A DNA stretch of 64,000 nucleotides from NCBI GenBank assembly GCA_902781515.1, contig CACZJU010000010.1, forward strand, positions 21,253 through 85,252. Direction: 5' to 3'. This document shows, piece after piece, positions 52,248 to 60,947 of the stretch. How positions within the stretch are numbered: the stretch's first letter is position 1; each line of letters starts with the position of its first letter. Under the pieces are notes generated by a model that searched no databases, was not told where the DNA came from, and saw only the letters and a program-made list of their open reading frames with translations. The DNA is from an uncultured Bacteroidales bacterium (GTDB lineage: Bacteria > Bacteroidota > Bacteroidia > Bacteroidales > Bacteroidaceae). The position numbers and the translations under genes are program-made.

Positions 52248-55200
52248 ATGAAAAGAAAACTACTTTTCGCGATGCTTTGCATCGTTTCTGTGCTCGGACT
52301 GAAAGCACAGACCTGGAATCCAAGTTCATTGACTGACGGCGGCAAGTACGTCTTCTACAATGTTGGCTCTGGCCGCTACTTTGGACCTGGTAATTCTTGG
52401 GGTACTCAGGCTTCGCTCATCGAGTGCAGCCACTACAACACCGTACACAAGCAGTCTGATGGTGTCTATAAGATTGAGTCGCAAGTGAGCAATGGTGGAA
52501 CAAACTACTATTTCACTGGATCTTACATGGATGGTGCTGCTGTAAACGTGACTATTAAAGACGATGGCAATGGTATTTTTACGATGTCTGACGGTGGTAC
52601 TAATTATTACGGCTATAATGGTAGCTCCACCGTTCTGGCCAGCAATCTCACGGATCCCACAAATGCTAACGCACAGTGGAAAATTATGGCTTACGATGCA
52701 GTCTATGCAGATGCTAGTGAATTAAATCCAGTTGATGTCACTTATATGATTCTTGATGCCACTTTCGATCGCAATAATCGTAATGGCGGTGGCTCAAACA
52801 ATGATTTGGGTAATAAGTGGACAATGGAGGCAAGTAACCAAAATCTTTGCGGTGGTGACAACACTAACTGTTGTGCTGAATCTTGGCAATCAGCTTTCAC
52901 ATTGAGCCAGACAATTACCGTTCCCAATGGTTACTACAAGCTCCGTGCTCAGGCTGCTTTGACAGAATACACTGTAACTGGGGCTAACTTCCCAGTTGTA
53001 TATGCTACAAGTGGTGCAAACACTGTTAGCACACCATTCCTAACTATGCAGAATGGCGAAAATTCAATGAGCGCAATGTCCACTCAATTTACCAACGGAA
53101 ATTACTTCACCAACTACACTGATGTTATCACCGTTAGCAATGGTAGCCTGACCGTAGGTACAAAGGGTACTCGCACCGATACTTGGTGTATTTGGGATAA
53201 TTTCCAACTTCTCTACATGGGTCCTATTGACCTCAGTGCTTATGAGACGGAGTTGGCTAATGCTGTTTCTGCAGCTGAGGCTTATGAGAGTCAGCTCCCA
53301 GCAGCAGTCTATGCCAATATCGCAAGTGTCATCACAGCACAGAATCAGAGCTGGTCAACAGAAGAAGACTACTCTGCAGCTATCACTGCTATCAATAATG
53401 CTGTTAGCACCTATGCAACTTCTGCAATTATAGCTGATTATGCTCGCTATAACAGCATTAAGACTGCTGCTAAGGCAATTTCTAATGATGTTAACACTAC
53501 AAGCGCAGATGCTGCCGTGGCTGCGGCTACGACTACGGATGCAATTGATGCTGCCATCGTAACCCTCCGTGAAGCTCTAGGCACTTATCTTACTGGGGCT
53601 GGCATTGAGAATGACGAGATTGACCTTACTGCAGCATTGATTGATAACGCTTCTCCTGGCACTGCAGGAAATACTAATTACTGGACTAATAGTAACAATC
53701 CTGGTCTCCAATATAATCTCTATGAGTTTTATAATATTGAGAGTGCAAGTTCTAAGCAAACTATCGCAACTGAATTGCCAGTTGGTTATTATAGGATGAC
53801 TGTTATTGGTTACACTCGTACTGGCTATAATGGTTACTTCTATGCGGGTGATAATCAGCAGACTCTTGTAGGTGTTGCTAAAGAAACCGTAAACGATCGT
53901 AATGGTGGTAATAGTTGGATTGCTTTAGGTAATGGTGTGAACGAGATGATCTTTAATTTGACATCAGCCACATCAGACCTTGAAATTGGTATCAATTCAG
54001 GTAATGCTTCTGGTGATAAGTGGACATGTTGGCGTAGTTTCAAACTTGAATACCTCGGCACCGCTCCGTTGGTTATGTTCCAACAGAATTTGGCTGATGC
54101 TGCAACTGCTGCTAACGCTCATGCAACTGCACTTGATGGAACAATTCCAACAGCTGCAAAAACAGCTTATACGTCTGCCATCAGTACTGCCGCTGCTGAC
54201 AATACAACGGTTGATAAGTGTCTTGCTTCAATAGCTGCAATTGAAACCGCTACTGCTACAGCCGATGCACTTGTTGCTCCTTATGCTAAGTACAGTTCTC
54301 TTCAGTCTTCCGTACAGGCATTATATGACGTATCCAACTATGAAGAGTTGGTTTCTGGTTCACACTCAACTCTTGGTTCTGCACTCTCAACTGCAGCCAC
54401 CAATGTTGCTGATGCTACTGATATTGATGGCATTGAGAGCGTGATCAGTACTCTGAAGGCTGCTGGTGTTACCTATGCTGGTGCTGCTAATCCCACAGAG
54501 GATGCAACGTTTAATCTCACATTCATGCTGACTAATCCTGACCTTACAAATTGCACTGGTTGGGCTCCTGCTGATGGTTGGTATACAGATCAAGAATTTG
54601 CTGGTCAAAACAGCCAAGTAATGAATGACAATGATGCTGTAGCAAACACAGCCGATCCTAGTTTGTTTGCAATGTATGAATATTGGAGCGGAAATAAAGA
54701 GGCTACTAGTGGCTACACTGTTTATTTGAAGGTAACTCTTCCTGAGGGAACATATCGAATGGATGCTCTGTGTCTTGCTGGTTACGGATCTGGTAATCGT
54801 TTCTCATCTGGTCAGAACATTACATTCAGTGCAAACGACATAGATGGCACATCCATCAATACTACAACTTTGGAGCCTGCTACTATTGAATTTGTGCAAA
54901 CATCAGAGGGTTTGGTGAAGATAGGTTTGAAAGCCCATAGTGGTAATACCTCAAACTGGATGGGTATTGGTTATGTGGAACTTTACAAGGTTCCTGCTGC
55001 TGATCCAGTAGTTCTTGATGAGTCTGCCGAATACGACTATTCTTACAGTGGTGCTGCAACTGCTAAGTTGACTCGTACTATTTACGCTGGCTTTAACACA
55101 GTAATGCTGCCATTCAGCCTGAGTGCTGATGAGATGGAAACCGTATTTGGTAGTGGTACTCTCTATCAGTTCGACGATGCAGATGCCGGTGTATTGAATT

Positions 55201-55670
55201 TCACAACAAGTTCTACTCTTCAGGCAAATACTCCTTACCTCTATAAGGCTGATGCTAGCAAGGATATTGATGAGCTTTCTATCGAAGGCCGTACATTTGT
55301 TGCCGCTGCATCTGCACAGGTTGTTGATGCTGGTACTGACTACAACTTCGTTGGTACTTATACTCCGTATGCTAAGGGCGAGAGTCCTATCGTAGTTGGA
55401 ACAGACTATGTTCTTGGTAGTGATAACTGCTTCCATCAGGCAACTGTAAAGAATGCTCTCAAGGCCTTCCGCGCATATATTCAGGCTAATGAAGCCTCTG
55501 AGGTTAGAGCTTTGCGTATCGTCCTTGATGATGAAGTGACTGCTATCGAAGCTATCGATAATAAGGCTCTGTCAGGCAATGCAGCCATTTACAATGTTGC
55601 TGGTCAGCGTGTAAACAAGGCTGTCAAAGGTCTGTATATCGTGAACGGTAAGAAGGTAGTCATTAAGTAA
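52248..55670 (+). CDS. Giant secreted surface protein A with carbohydrate-binding-like domains and sorting-type C-terminus
   Basis: This 1140-residue protein has signal peptide MKRKLLFAMLCIVSVLGLKAQ. Beta-sandwich segments of carbohydrate-binding type (YYLVGSG-like FYNVGSGRYFGPG, then PNGYYKLRAQAALTE and PVGYYRMTVIGYTR) alternate with alanine-rich helical spacers resembling FIVAR modules. A region with FNTVMLPFSLSADEMETVFG follows, and the end IYNVAGQRVNKAVKGLYIVNGKK looks like a Bacteroidales export/anchoring signal. No catalytic domain is recognised; adhesion or glycan binding is likely. The ATG at 52248 starts the signal peptide; the open frame from 52173 lies in the toxin gene. The small peptide gene follows 20 bp later. 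Confidence 0.8.
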   Translation: MKRKLLFAMLCIVSVLGLKAQTWNPSSLTDGGKYVFYNVGSGRYFGPGNSWGTQASLIECSHYNTVHKQSDGVYKIESQVSNGGTNYYFTGSYMDGAAVNVTIKDDGNGIFTMSDGGTNYYGYNGSSTVLASNLTDPTNANAQWKIMAYDAVYADASELNPVDVTYMILDATFDRNNRNGGGSNNDLGNKWTMEASNQNLCGGDNTNCCAESWQSAFTLSQTITVPNGYYKLRAQAALTEYTVTGANFPVVYATSGANTVSTPFLTMQNGENSMSAMSTQFTNGNYFTNYTDVITVSNGSLTVGTKGTRTDTWCIWDNFQLLYMGPIDLSAYETELANAVSAAEAYESQLPAAVYANIASVITAQNQSWSTEEDYSAAITAINNAVSTYATSAIIADYARYNSIKTAAKAISNDVNTTSADAAVAAATTTDAIDAAIVTLREALGTYLTGAGIENDEIDLTAALIDNASPGTAGNTNYWTNSNNPGLQYNLYEFYNIESASSKQTIATELPVGYYRMTVIGYTRTGYNGYFYAGDNQQTLVGVAKETVNDRNGGNSWIALGNGVNEMIFNLTSATSDLEIGINSGNASGDKWTCWRSFKLEYLGTAPLVMFQQNLADAATAANAHATALDGTIPTAAKTAYTSAISTAAADNTTVDKCLASIAAIETATATADALVAPYAKYSSLQSSVQALYDVSNYEELVSGSHSTLGSALSTAATNVADATDIDGIESVISTLKAAGVTYAGAANPTEDATFNLTFMLTNPDLTNCTGWAPADGWYTDQEFAGQNSQVMNDNDAVANTADPSLFAMYEYWSGNKEATSGYTVYLKVTLPEGTYRMDALCLAGYGSGNRFSSGQNITFSANDIDGTSINTTTLEPATIEFVQTSEGLVKIGLKAHSGNTSNWMGIGYVELYKVPAADPVVLDESAEYDYSYSGAATAKLTRTIYAGFNTVMLPFSLSADEMETVFGSGTLYQFDDADAGVLNFTTSSTLQANTPYLYKADASKDIDELSIEGRTFVAAASAQVVDAGTDYNFVGTYTPYAKGESPIVVGTDYVLGSDNCFHQATVKNALKAFRAYIQANEASEVRALRIVLDDEVTAIEAIDNKALSGNAAIYNVAGQRVNKAVKGLYIVNGKKVVIK

Positions 55671-55673
55671 TCA

Positions 55674-55683
55674 AGAAAGGAGG
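55674..55683 (+). promoter_or_regulatory. Strong Shine-Dalgarno site before small peptide A
   Basis: AGAAAGGAGG, 7 nt before the ATG at 55691. Such a good match to the anti-Shine-Dalgarno sequence is unusual for Bacteroidetes and points to high translation of the peptide. Confidence 0.8.
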
Positions 55684-55690
55684 ACACATT

Positions 55691-55924
55691 ATGAAAAAGA
55701 AAGAATATACAGTACCTCAAGTGACAGTATGCTTGGTAGAAGGCGGAGTTGTTATGAACGCAATCTCTACTCTCAGTGAGACTAATCAGGGCGCTGAAGG
55801 CCTCGGCATTTCTGAGGAAGCATATGAGGACGAAGCCCGTGTTAGAGAATATGGCTTCGAGTATCCCGGATGGGAAGAAGAAGGCTTTAATTACTCTTAC
55901 GCCGACGAATACTACGAGTATTAA
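55691..55924 (+). CDS. Small acidic tyrosine-rich peptide A, partner of giant protein A
   Basis: This 77-residue protein is of unknown function. The N-terminus MKKKEYTVPQVTVCLVEGG fits a widespread but unexplained KKxYxxPxVxV start. The C-terminal half is highly acidic and aromatic, with RVREYGFEYPGWEEEGFNYS and ending DEYYEY. No signal peptide or membrane segment is seen. The paralogue at 60598 has the same N-terminal pattern and the same kind of end (R..W..EEE..G..Y..YYE). It is followed by a terminator shared with that paralogue. Confidence 0.75.
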   Translation: MKKKEYTVPQVTVCLVEGGVVMNAISTLSETNQGAEGLGISEEAYEDEARVREYGFEYPGWEEEGFNYSYADEYYEY

Positions 55925-55965
55925 TAAACCCAAGAAGTAGTAGTTAATATAATTAGTTAGTGAAA

Positions 55966-56000
55966 GCTCCGCGGCATCCGATGCTCGCGGGGCTTTTTTT
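55966..56000 (+). terminator. Terminator of cassette A
   Basis: GCTCCGCG and CGCGGGGC form an 8-bp stem with one G-U pair, followed by seven T. The stretch from TTAGTGAA through the stem and loop is nearly the same as at 60851-60886. Confidence 0.88.
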
Positions 56001-56184
56001 GTGGTGATGGGGTGAAATGGGGGTGTGAGGTGCTGTTTTGAGGGGAGAAGGGAAAAAATGGGCGAGAAAGTTCGGTAAGTCGGAAATGTTTTGTATTTTT
56101 ACGCCCGATTAGGTGCAAAAGCGCCTGATTCTATGTGAAATAGACCAAAAACAAACTTAAAAACTATACTAACATTTAATCATT
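56001..56184 (+). other. Leader region of giant protein B
   Basis: No gene is seen. A weak -7 candidate TATTTTTA lies at about 56094-56101. A small hairpin (AGGTGC, AAAA, GCGCCT) follows near 56111-56126. The rest is a G-rich stretch and then an A-rich leader up to the ATG at 56185. Confidence 0.45.
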
Positions 56185-59100
56185 ATGAAACTAACAAGAC
56201 TATTGGCGCTCGTAGGAACCATACTCCTCTCCTGCAGCGCCTTCTCCCAGACCAACCTTATTGCTGGGTGGGACGGAGGAAATGACACTAGTTCACCCTC
56301 TAAATTTGGATGGACATCGTCCGCAGGTAGAACACTTAATGCACGTAATGCTGGAAGTGGAATACGTATGATGACCACTTATTCGGGGTATAAGGATGAG
56401 GATGGAAATAACTACACATATTCCTCAACTTCTGATCCTAGTAGCGTAATCTTCTGGGTTCGTTATAATAGCTCTGGAGAATCTTTCACCTATACGTTCA
56501 AAGGTCTGGAGCCTAATTGTTTTTATGATTTTTCAGGACTTGTAGGATGGCATAACAACTCCAGTAATCCAACTTTTACTGTGAAGATAAATGATGGAAC
56601 ATCTGATTTGGCTACAATGTCGAAGGTTGTATCTACCAAACAAAAGTTGTATTCCATCACTACACGTTTCAAGACTCCTAACACAATCACTAACACTTCA
56701 GACATAAAGATTGTATTTACTTGTAGCCAGACAGGTGACTGTATGGAAGCTATCTCTGGATTGAGTTTAGTTAATGTGGTCATAAAGGACGAATTGCAGG
56801 TAGCCCTTTCGTATGCAAATAGGGTAAACACTACACTTGACAATAGCACATTGGCTTCAGCGATAACAACAGCTCAGGGCGTATATGACAATGCATCTGC
56901 TACACAGACGGAGGTTAACACTGCCGCATCAACGTTGAATACTGCTGTTGCAACAGCACTCGGTGATGCTGCTCCTGCGGACATGACATTTGTGATTGAT
57001 AATCCTGGATTTGAATCAAGTACTGCCATTTCTGCTAATCAGGGGACTGGTTCGAGTAAAGACTATGCATCAACAGGATGGGCTGTTCTTTCAACATCTA
57101 CAAGCAATAGCTGTGGAGCTGTTGTTGAATATGGAAGCTCTTATACGGTGAATAACGTAACCGCTCCTTCTGCCGACAACAATAGTGCTTCTGGAAAAGC
57201 CCTCGGTATTTCAATTGGATGGAGTGCAACTGTAGCATATCAATCCTCAGTTGTTTCTTTGCCTGCTGGTTCTTATACGATGACAGTGAATGGATATAAC
57301 AATAATTCTGAAGGTTCTAATTTTACATCCAAGAATGGTTTTGTTACTAGCAGCAACAACTATCTTTCTACTAAGACTTCATTCACAAATGGAACATGGG
57401 AAACAGATGTTATTACATTCACTCTTGCAGAACCAACAACGGGTGTATTCCAGATAGGTGGAACTGCTGGCAATAATACATCTACTTCTCATGCCAAGGT
57501 GTTCTTCGACAATATTACTTTAGCATATGAGAATCCATTAGCTGGTGCTATTACAGCATGGAACACTGCACATAGTACACTTGAAGGTCTTGATGCAACG
57601 GCTCTGCCTGATGCTGCTGAAACAGCAATCACAACAGAACTGGCAAAAGCTAGACCCTCAACTAAGGAGGAAATCGAATCTGCAACAGATGCTCTTCAGG
57701 CTCTTATTGACAGCTATGATGAAATCAAGGCTGCATTCGATGAATATAAGGCATTGAAGGCACAAGTTGTAGACTTGAAGAATACCGATAAATACACATT
57801 CACTGGCGCAGAAGCTCTTAGCACATTCAACAGCACTCTTTCCACTATTGATGGTAATGCAGAAGACGCAACTGATGCAGCAACGATTACTGAATTACTG
57901 CCTGATTTGAAAGAAGCAGGAAATACTTTCGTTGGTGGCATTGAAAGTAACGATGGCTTTGACCTGACCTACAATGTCGTTAATAACTCATTTGAAACAG
58001 GTGCACTCACTCCTTGGACAACCAATGGAAGTAATGATACGGGTGTGAAGCCTAACAGTAACGGAACATATACTACTACTGGTGTTGATGGTTCATATCT
58101 GTTTAATACTTGGAATAATGGTGCTGGTAGTAAGGTTAGCCAAACGTTGTCTGACCTGCCCAATGGTTACTATACAGTAACAGCTCTCGTTGCATCTGAC
58201 GCAGGAAACACAATTGACATCCTCGCTGGAGCAACTACGAAGACTGTTAATGCTGACGGCACAAATGGTAAGAATCAATTCGTAGAAGGAACGACCGATA
58301 AGACTCTTGTTTCAGATGGTTCGTTAGAAATTGGAACGAATTCAGCAAAATGGTACAAGTCTGATTACTTCCGTTTGACATATTACACGGAAACTGCTGG
58401 AGCTGCTGAAGCATGGGCTGCCGCAAAGGCTGCCGCTGAGGCTGCCCGTGATAATGCTGAGTACGCTAATGTATCAGGTTCTGAAAAGACAACGTTGCTT
58501 GCAGAAATTGCCAAGGAAGAGCCTGCTACAGCCGAAGCATACGGAACTGCAACAACTGCATTGCAGGAAGCCACTTCTGCTTTCAAGGCTGCTAAAGATA
58601 GTTATGACGGTCTGGTCGCAAGGCGTACAGAAGCTTCTTCTTATACTACTGTAGCTTGGCCATATGCCTCTACTGCTAAGAAGACTGCATTAGACGATGC
58701 TGTGGCTGCTGTTCCCACAAATGCTGAAGATGCAGTGACAAAGACCAATGCTATAACAACGGCTATCCGTCAGTTTGTTGAAAGTAATGGTATTGCAGAG
58801 GGCGTTGCAGTGGCAGTAAGCTATGCATCAGCCATTGCAGGTGCTGACCCAGATGTCAATACTGGCTGGACTGGCGGAATCGGTGTTGATAATCGAGATG
58901 CAGAAAAATACACCGATGGTAGTGGCGCAACCTCTGGCAAATACTATGATGGTGGTTGGTCAACGTCAGCAGGTGCCAATATCACAATGACACGTACTTT
59001 GACCCTGCCTGCAGGTGAATACTTGCTGCAAGTGACAGCTCGTGGTTCCGAGAATCTGACAACCTATACCATGTCTGTAGGAGAAGTGTCTGTGGATTTG

Positions 59101-60576
59101 CCAAAGCAGGGAAGTGGTGTTAACACTGGTACTTTTGGACATGGCTGGAGCGATAAATATATTGTGTTCACCAGTGAAGGCACAGATCTGACTCTGACGT
59201 TCGCTGCGACTTCAACGGAGTATCAGCAGTGGATTTCATTCAACCGCCTGCGTTTGACAAAGCTTGATGCCACCTTGGCAACAGCAGAAGATTATGCAGA
59301 TTTGGAAGACGCAATCGCCATCATTGAAGGTAAACTTGGATTTGAGGATGATGAGTATGCTCCTTATAATAATGTTTCAGCTCTTGCCAAACTGGCTGAA
59401 GCAAAGGCAATTGACAAGAATGTAAACAATGTTCAAGGTGATGTTCAAGCCCTTACCACTTATCTTAATAATGAAGCCAACTGGACTGCTAATGATGGCG
59501 ATGTGGATGCTATCTATAATGGATTGTATGCAACAGTTGCTTCTGGTGCCAACTATCCTGATGGCTGGGCACGTACCAATGGATGGGGCCAGATGCAGAG
59601 CGGTCTTAGTGGTGACTATGCTACAGCTTACTACAACCAGCCTGGTTCTCTTAAGTATGGTAATACAGGTGTTTACACAATGCCTTTGAAGGGTAATACC
59701 ATTTACAAGCTGACAGTTTCCTATCGTTCGCATGAGAACAATTCGAACACTGATTTGACAGTTTCTGTATTGAATGCAGAGGATGGCTTGGCTGCAACCG
59801 TATTTGCTGGAAACAGCTCTACTTCTGAATGGAAGACCATAACTCAGCGCTTCCGCACTGGTGCTGCCGGCAACTATGTACTGACACTTGCCAATGGTGG
59901 TAACACTTGGATGACCAATGTATCGCTTGTGAAGGAAAATGAGGCTGCTGACATCACTATTGCTGAAACAGCAACATCTAAGCCTCAGGCAGATCCTTTG
60001 GCTAATGTTACACTTACTCGTACATTGTCTGCAAGCTACTGGAATACGTTCTCTGTCCCATTCGATGCTACTGTTCCTGATGGTTGGGAAGTTAAGGAGT
60101 TTGATAGTTTTGACGAAAATGTCATAAGCTTTACGGATGCTACAAGCTTCGTGGCTGGTGTGCCTTATCTGGTGAAGCCTGCTACTGATGTGGTTAACCC
60201 AACATTCGATGGTGTGACTGTAAAAGCAACAGAGGGCGAGACGGTTGTCAATGGCGGCTTAACGTTCGCTGCTCAGATTTACAACAAGTCTCTGGCTACT
60301 GATGGTACCATTGCTTACTTGGCTACTGACGAAAGCGTGAAAAAGCTTACCTCTGGTGGCATTAAGGGCCTGCGTGCTTACTTCGTTCTTCCTTCTGGCA
60401 CTGAAGCTAAGGCTTTGGTTATTAACCTTGGCGATGAGGAGACTGGTATCAATTCAATTGATAATGGACAATTGACAATTGACAATGCTAAGATATACAA
60501 CTTAGCTGGTCAGCGCGTAAGTAAGGCTCAGAAGGGCTTGTACATTGTGAACGGTAAAAAGGTCATCATCAAGTAA
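56185..60576 (+). CDS. Giant secreted surface protein B with alternating helical and sugar-binding-like domains
   Basis: This 1463-residue protein has the N-terminus MKLTRLLALVGTILLSCSAFSQ. It reads as a normal signal peptide, although LLSC could serve as a lipobox. Beta-sandwich modules (FVIDNPGFESS, NGYYTVTALVASDAG, PAGEYLLQVTARGSEN, NTIYKLTVSYRSHENN) alternate with FIVAR-like alanine-rich helical modules (EEIESATDALQALIDSYDE, AAAKAAAEAARDNAEYANV). The end matches protein A (IYNLAGQRVSKAQKGLYIVNGKK). Just before it, INSIDNGQLTIDNAK is encoded by a CAATTGACAATT-type intergenic repeat (60455-60486). No catalytic domain is recognised; glycan adhesion is likely. Confidence 0.8.
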   Translation: MKLTRLLALVGTILLSCSAFSQTNLIAGWDGGNDTSSPSKFGWTSSAGRTLNARNAGSGIRMMTTYSGYKDEDGNNYTYSSTSDPSSVIFWVRYNSSGESFTYTFKGLEPNCFYDFSGLVGWHNNSSNPTFTVKINDGTSDLATMSKVVSTKQKLYSITTRFKTPNTITNTSDIKIVFTCSQTGDCMEAISGLSLVNVVIKDELQVALSYANRVNTTLDNSTLASAITTAQGVYDNASATQTEVNTAASTLNTAVATALGDAAPADMTFVIDNPGFESSTAISANQGTGSSKDYASTGWAVLSTSTSNSCGAVVEYGSSYTVNNVTAPSADNNSASGKALGISIGWSATVAYQSSVVSLPAGSYTMTVNGYNNNSEGSNFTSKNGFVTSSNNYLSTKTSFTNGTWETDVITFTLAEPTTGVFQIGGTAGNNTSTSHAKVFFDNITLAYENPLAGAITAWNTAHSTLEGLDATALPDAAETAITTELAKARPSTKEEIESATDALQALIDSYDEIKAAFDEYKALKAQVVDLKNTDKYTFTGAEALSTFNSTLSTIDGNAEDATDAATITELLPDLKEAGNTFVGGIESNDGFDLTYNVVNNSFETGALTPWTTNGSNDTGVKPNSNGTYTTTGVDGSYLFNTWNNGAGSKVSQTLSDLPNGYYTVTALVASDAGNTIDILAGATTKTVNADGTNGKNQFVEGTTDKTLVSDGSLEIGTNSAKWYKSDYFRLTYYTETAGAAEAWAAAKAAAEAARDNAEYANVSGSEKTTLLAEIAKEEPATAEAYGTATTALQEATSAFKAAKDSYDGLVARRTEASSYTTVAWPYASTAKKTALDDAVAAVPTNAEDAVTKTNAITTAIRQFVESNGIAEGVAVAVSYASAIAGADPDVNTGWTGGIGVDNRDAEKYTDGSGATSGKYYDGGWSTSAGANITMTRTLTLPAGEYLLQVTARGSENLTTYTMSVGEVSVDLPKQGSGVNTGTFGHGWSDKYIVFTSEGTDLTLTFAATSTEYQQWISFNRLRLTKLDATLATAEDYADLEDAIAIIEGKLGFEDDEYAPYNNVSALAKLAEAKAIDKNVNNVQGDVQALTTYLNNEANWTANDGDVDAIYNGLYATVASGANYPDGWARTNGWGQMQSGLSGDYATAYYNQPGSLKYGNTGVYTMPLKGNTIYKLTVSYRSHENNSNTDLTVSVLNAEDGLAATVFAGNSSTSEWKTITQRFRTGAAGNYVLTLANGGNTWMTNVSLVKENEAADITIAETATSKPQADPLANVTLTRTLSASYWNTFSVPFDATVPDGWEVKEFDSFDENVISFTDATSFVAGVPYLVKPATDVVNPTFDGVTVKATEGETVVNGGLTFAAQIYNKSLATDGTIAYLATDESVKKLTSGGIKGLRAYFVLPSGTEAKALVINLGDEETGINSIDNGQLTIDNAKIYNLAGQRVSKAQKGLYIVNGKKVIIK

Positions 60577-60578
60577 TT

Positions 60579-60588
60579 AAGAAAGGAG
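60579..60588 (+). promoter_or_regulatory. Strong Shine-Dalgarno site before small peptide B
   Basis: AAGAAAGGAG, 9 nt before the ATG at 60598, matching the site before peptide A. Confidence 0.8.
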
Positions 60589-60597
60589 ATTAAGACT

Positions 60598-60819
60598 ATG
60601 AAAAAGACATATATGATTCCTGCCGTTCAGGTAGTAGAAGTTCGTATGACAGAGATGCTTGCTGCCTCTAACCAGTTGGAGAACAACGGTACCAGCATTA
60701 GCCTCAATTCAGAGACTATGATTGAAGGCGATGGTGATGACGCTGCTGCCAGACGTCAAGAATGGGATATCTGGGTTGAAGAGGAAGAGGCTGGTTACTA
60801 CGACTCGTACTACGAGTAA
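60598..60819 (+). CDS. Small acidic tyrosine-rich peptide B, partner of giant protein B
   Basis: This 73-residue paralogue of peptide A has MKKTYMIPAVQVVEVRMTEML at the N-terminus. A polar middle follows, and the acidic aromatic end RRQEWDIWVEEEEAG then YYDSYYE. The conserved ends and divergent middle suggest a leader-like N-terminus and a functional C-terminus, but no modification enzyme is nearby. It is located 21 bp after giant protein B. Confidence 0.75.
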   Translation: MKKTYMIPAVQVVEVRMTEMLAASNQLENNGTSISLNSETMIEGDGDDAAARRQEWDIWVEEEEAGYYDSYYE

Positions 60820-60859
60820 TCAGAAGAAGAAAAGTAGTTAAGATAATTAGTTAGTGAAG

Positions 60860-60891
60860 GCTCCGCGGCATCCGATGTCGCGGGGCTTTTT
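60860..60891 (+). terminator. Terminator of cassette B
   Basis: The stem GCTCCGCG/CGCGGGGC is identical to that of cassette A, with a five-T tail. The flanking TTAGTGAA and loop GCATCCGATG are also shared. Confidence 0.88.
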
Positions 60892-60911
60892 CGTGGATTT
60901 CTTATTACATA

Positions 60912-60928
60912 TTTTGCGTAACGCAAAA
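60912..60928. repeat. Palindrome before the transposase gene
   Basis: TTTTGCG-TAA-CGCAAAA is a perfect 7-bp inverted repeat, 20 bp before the transposase start. It may be an operator or a transposase-recognised end. TAACTTCG at 60936-60943 is a weak -7 match. Confidence 0.55.
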
Positions 60929-60947
60929 AAAGTAGTAACTTCGCAGC

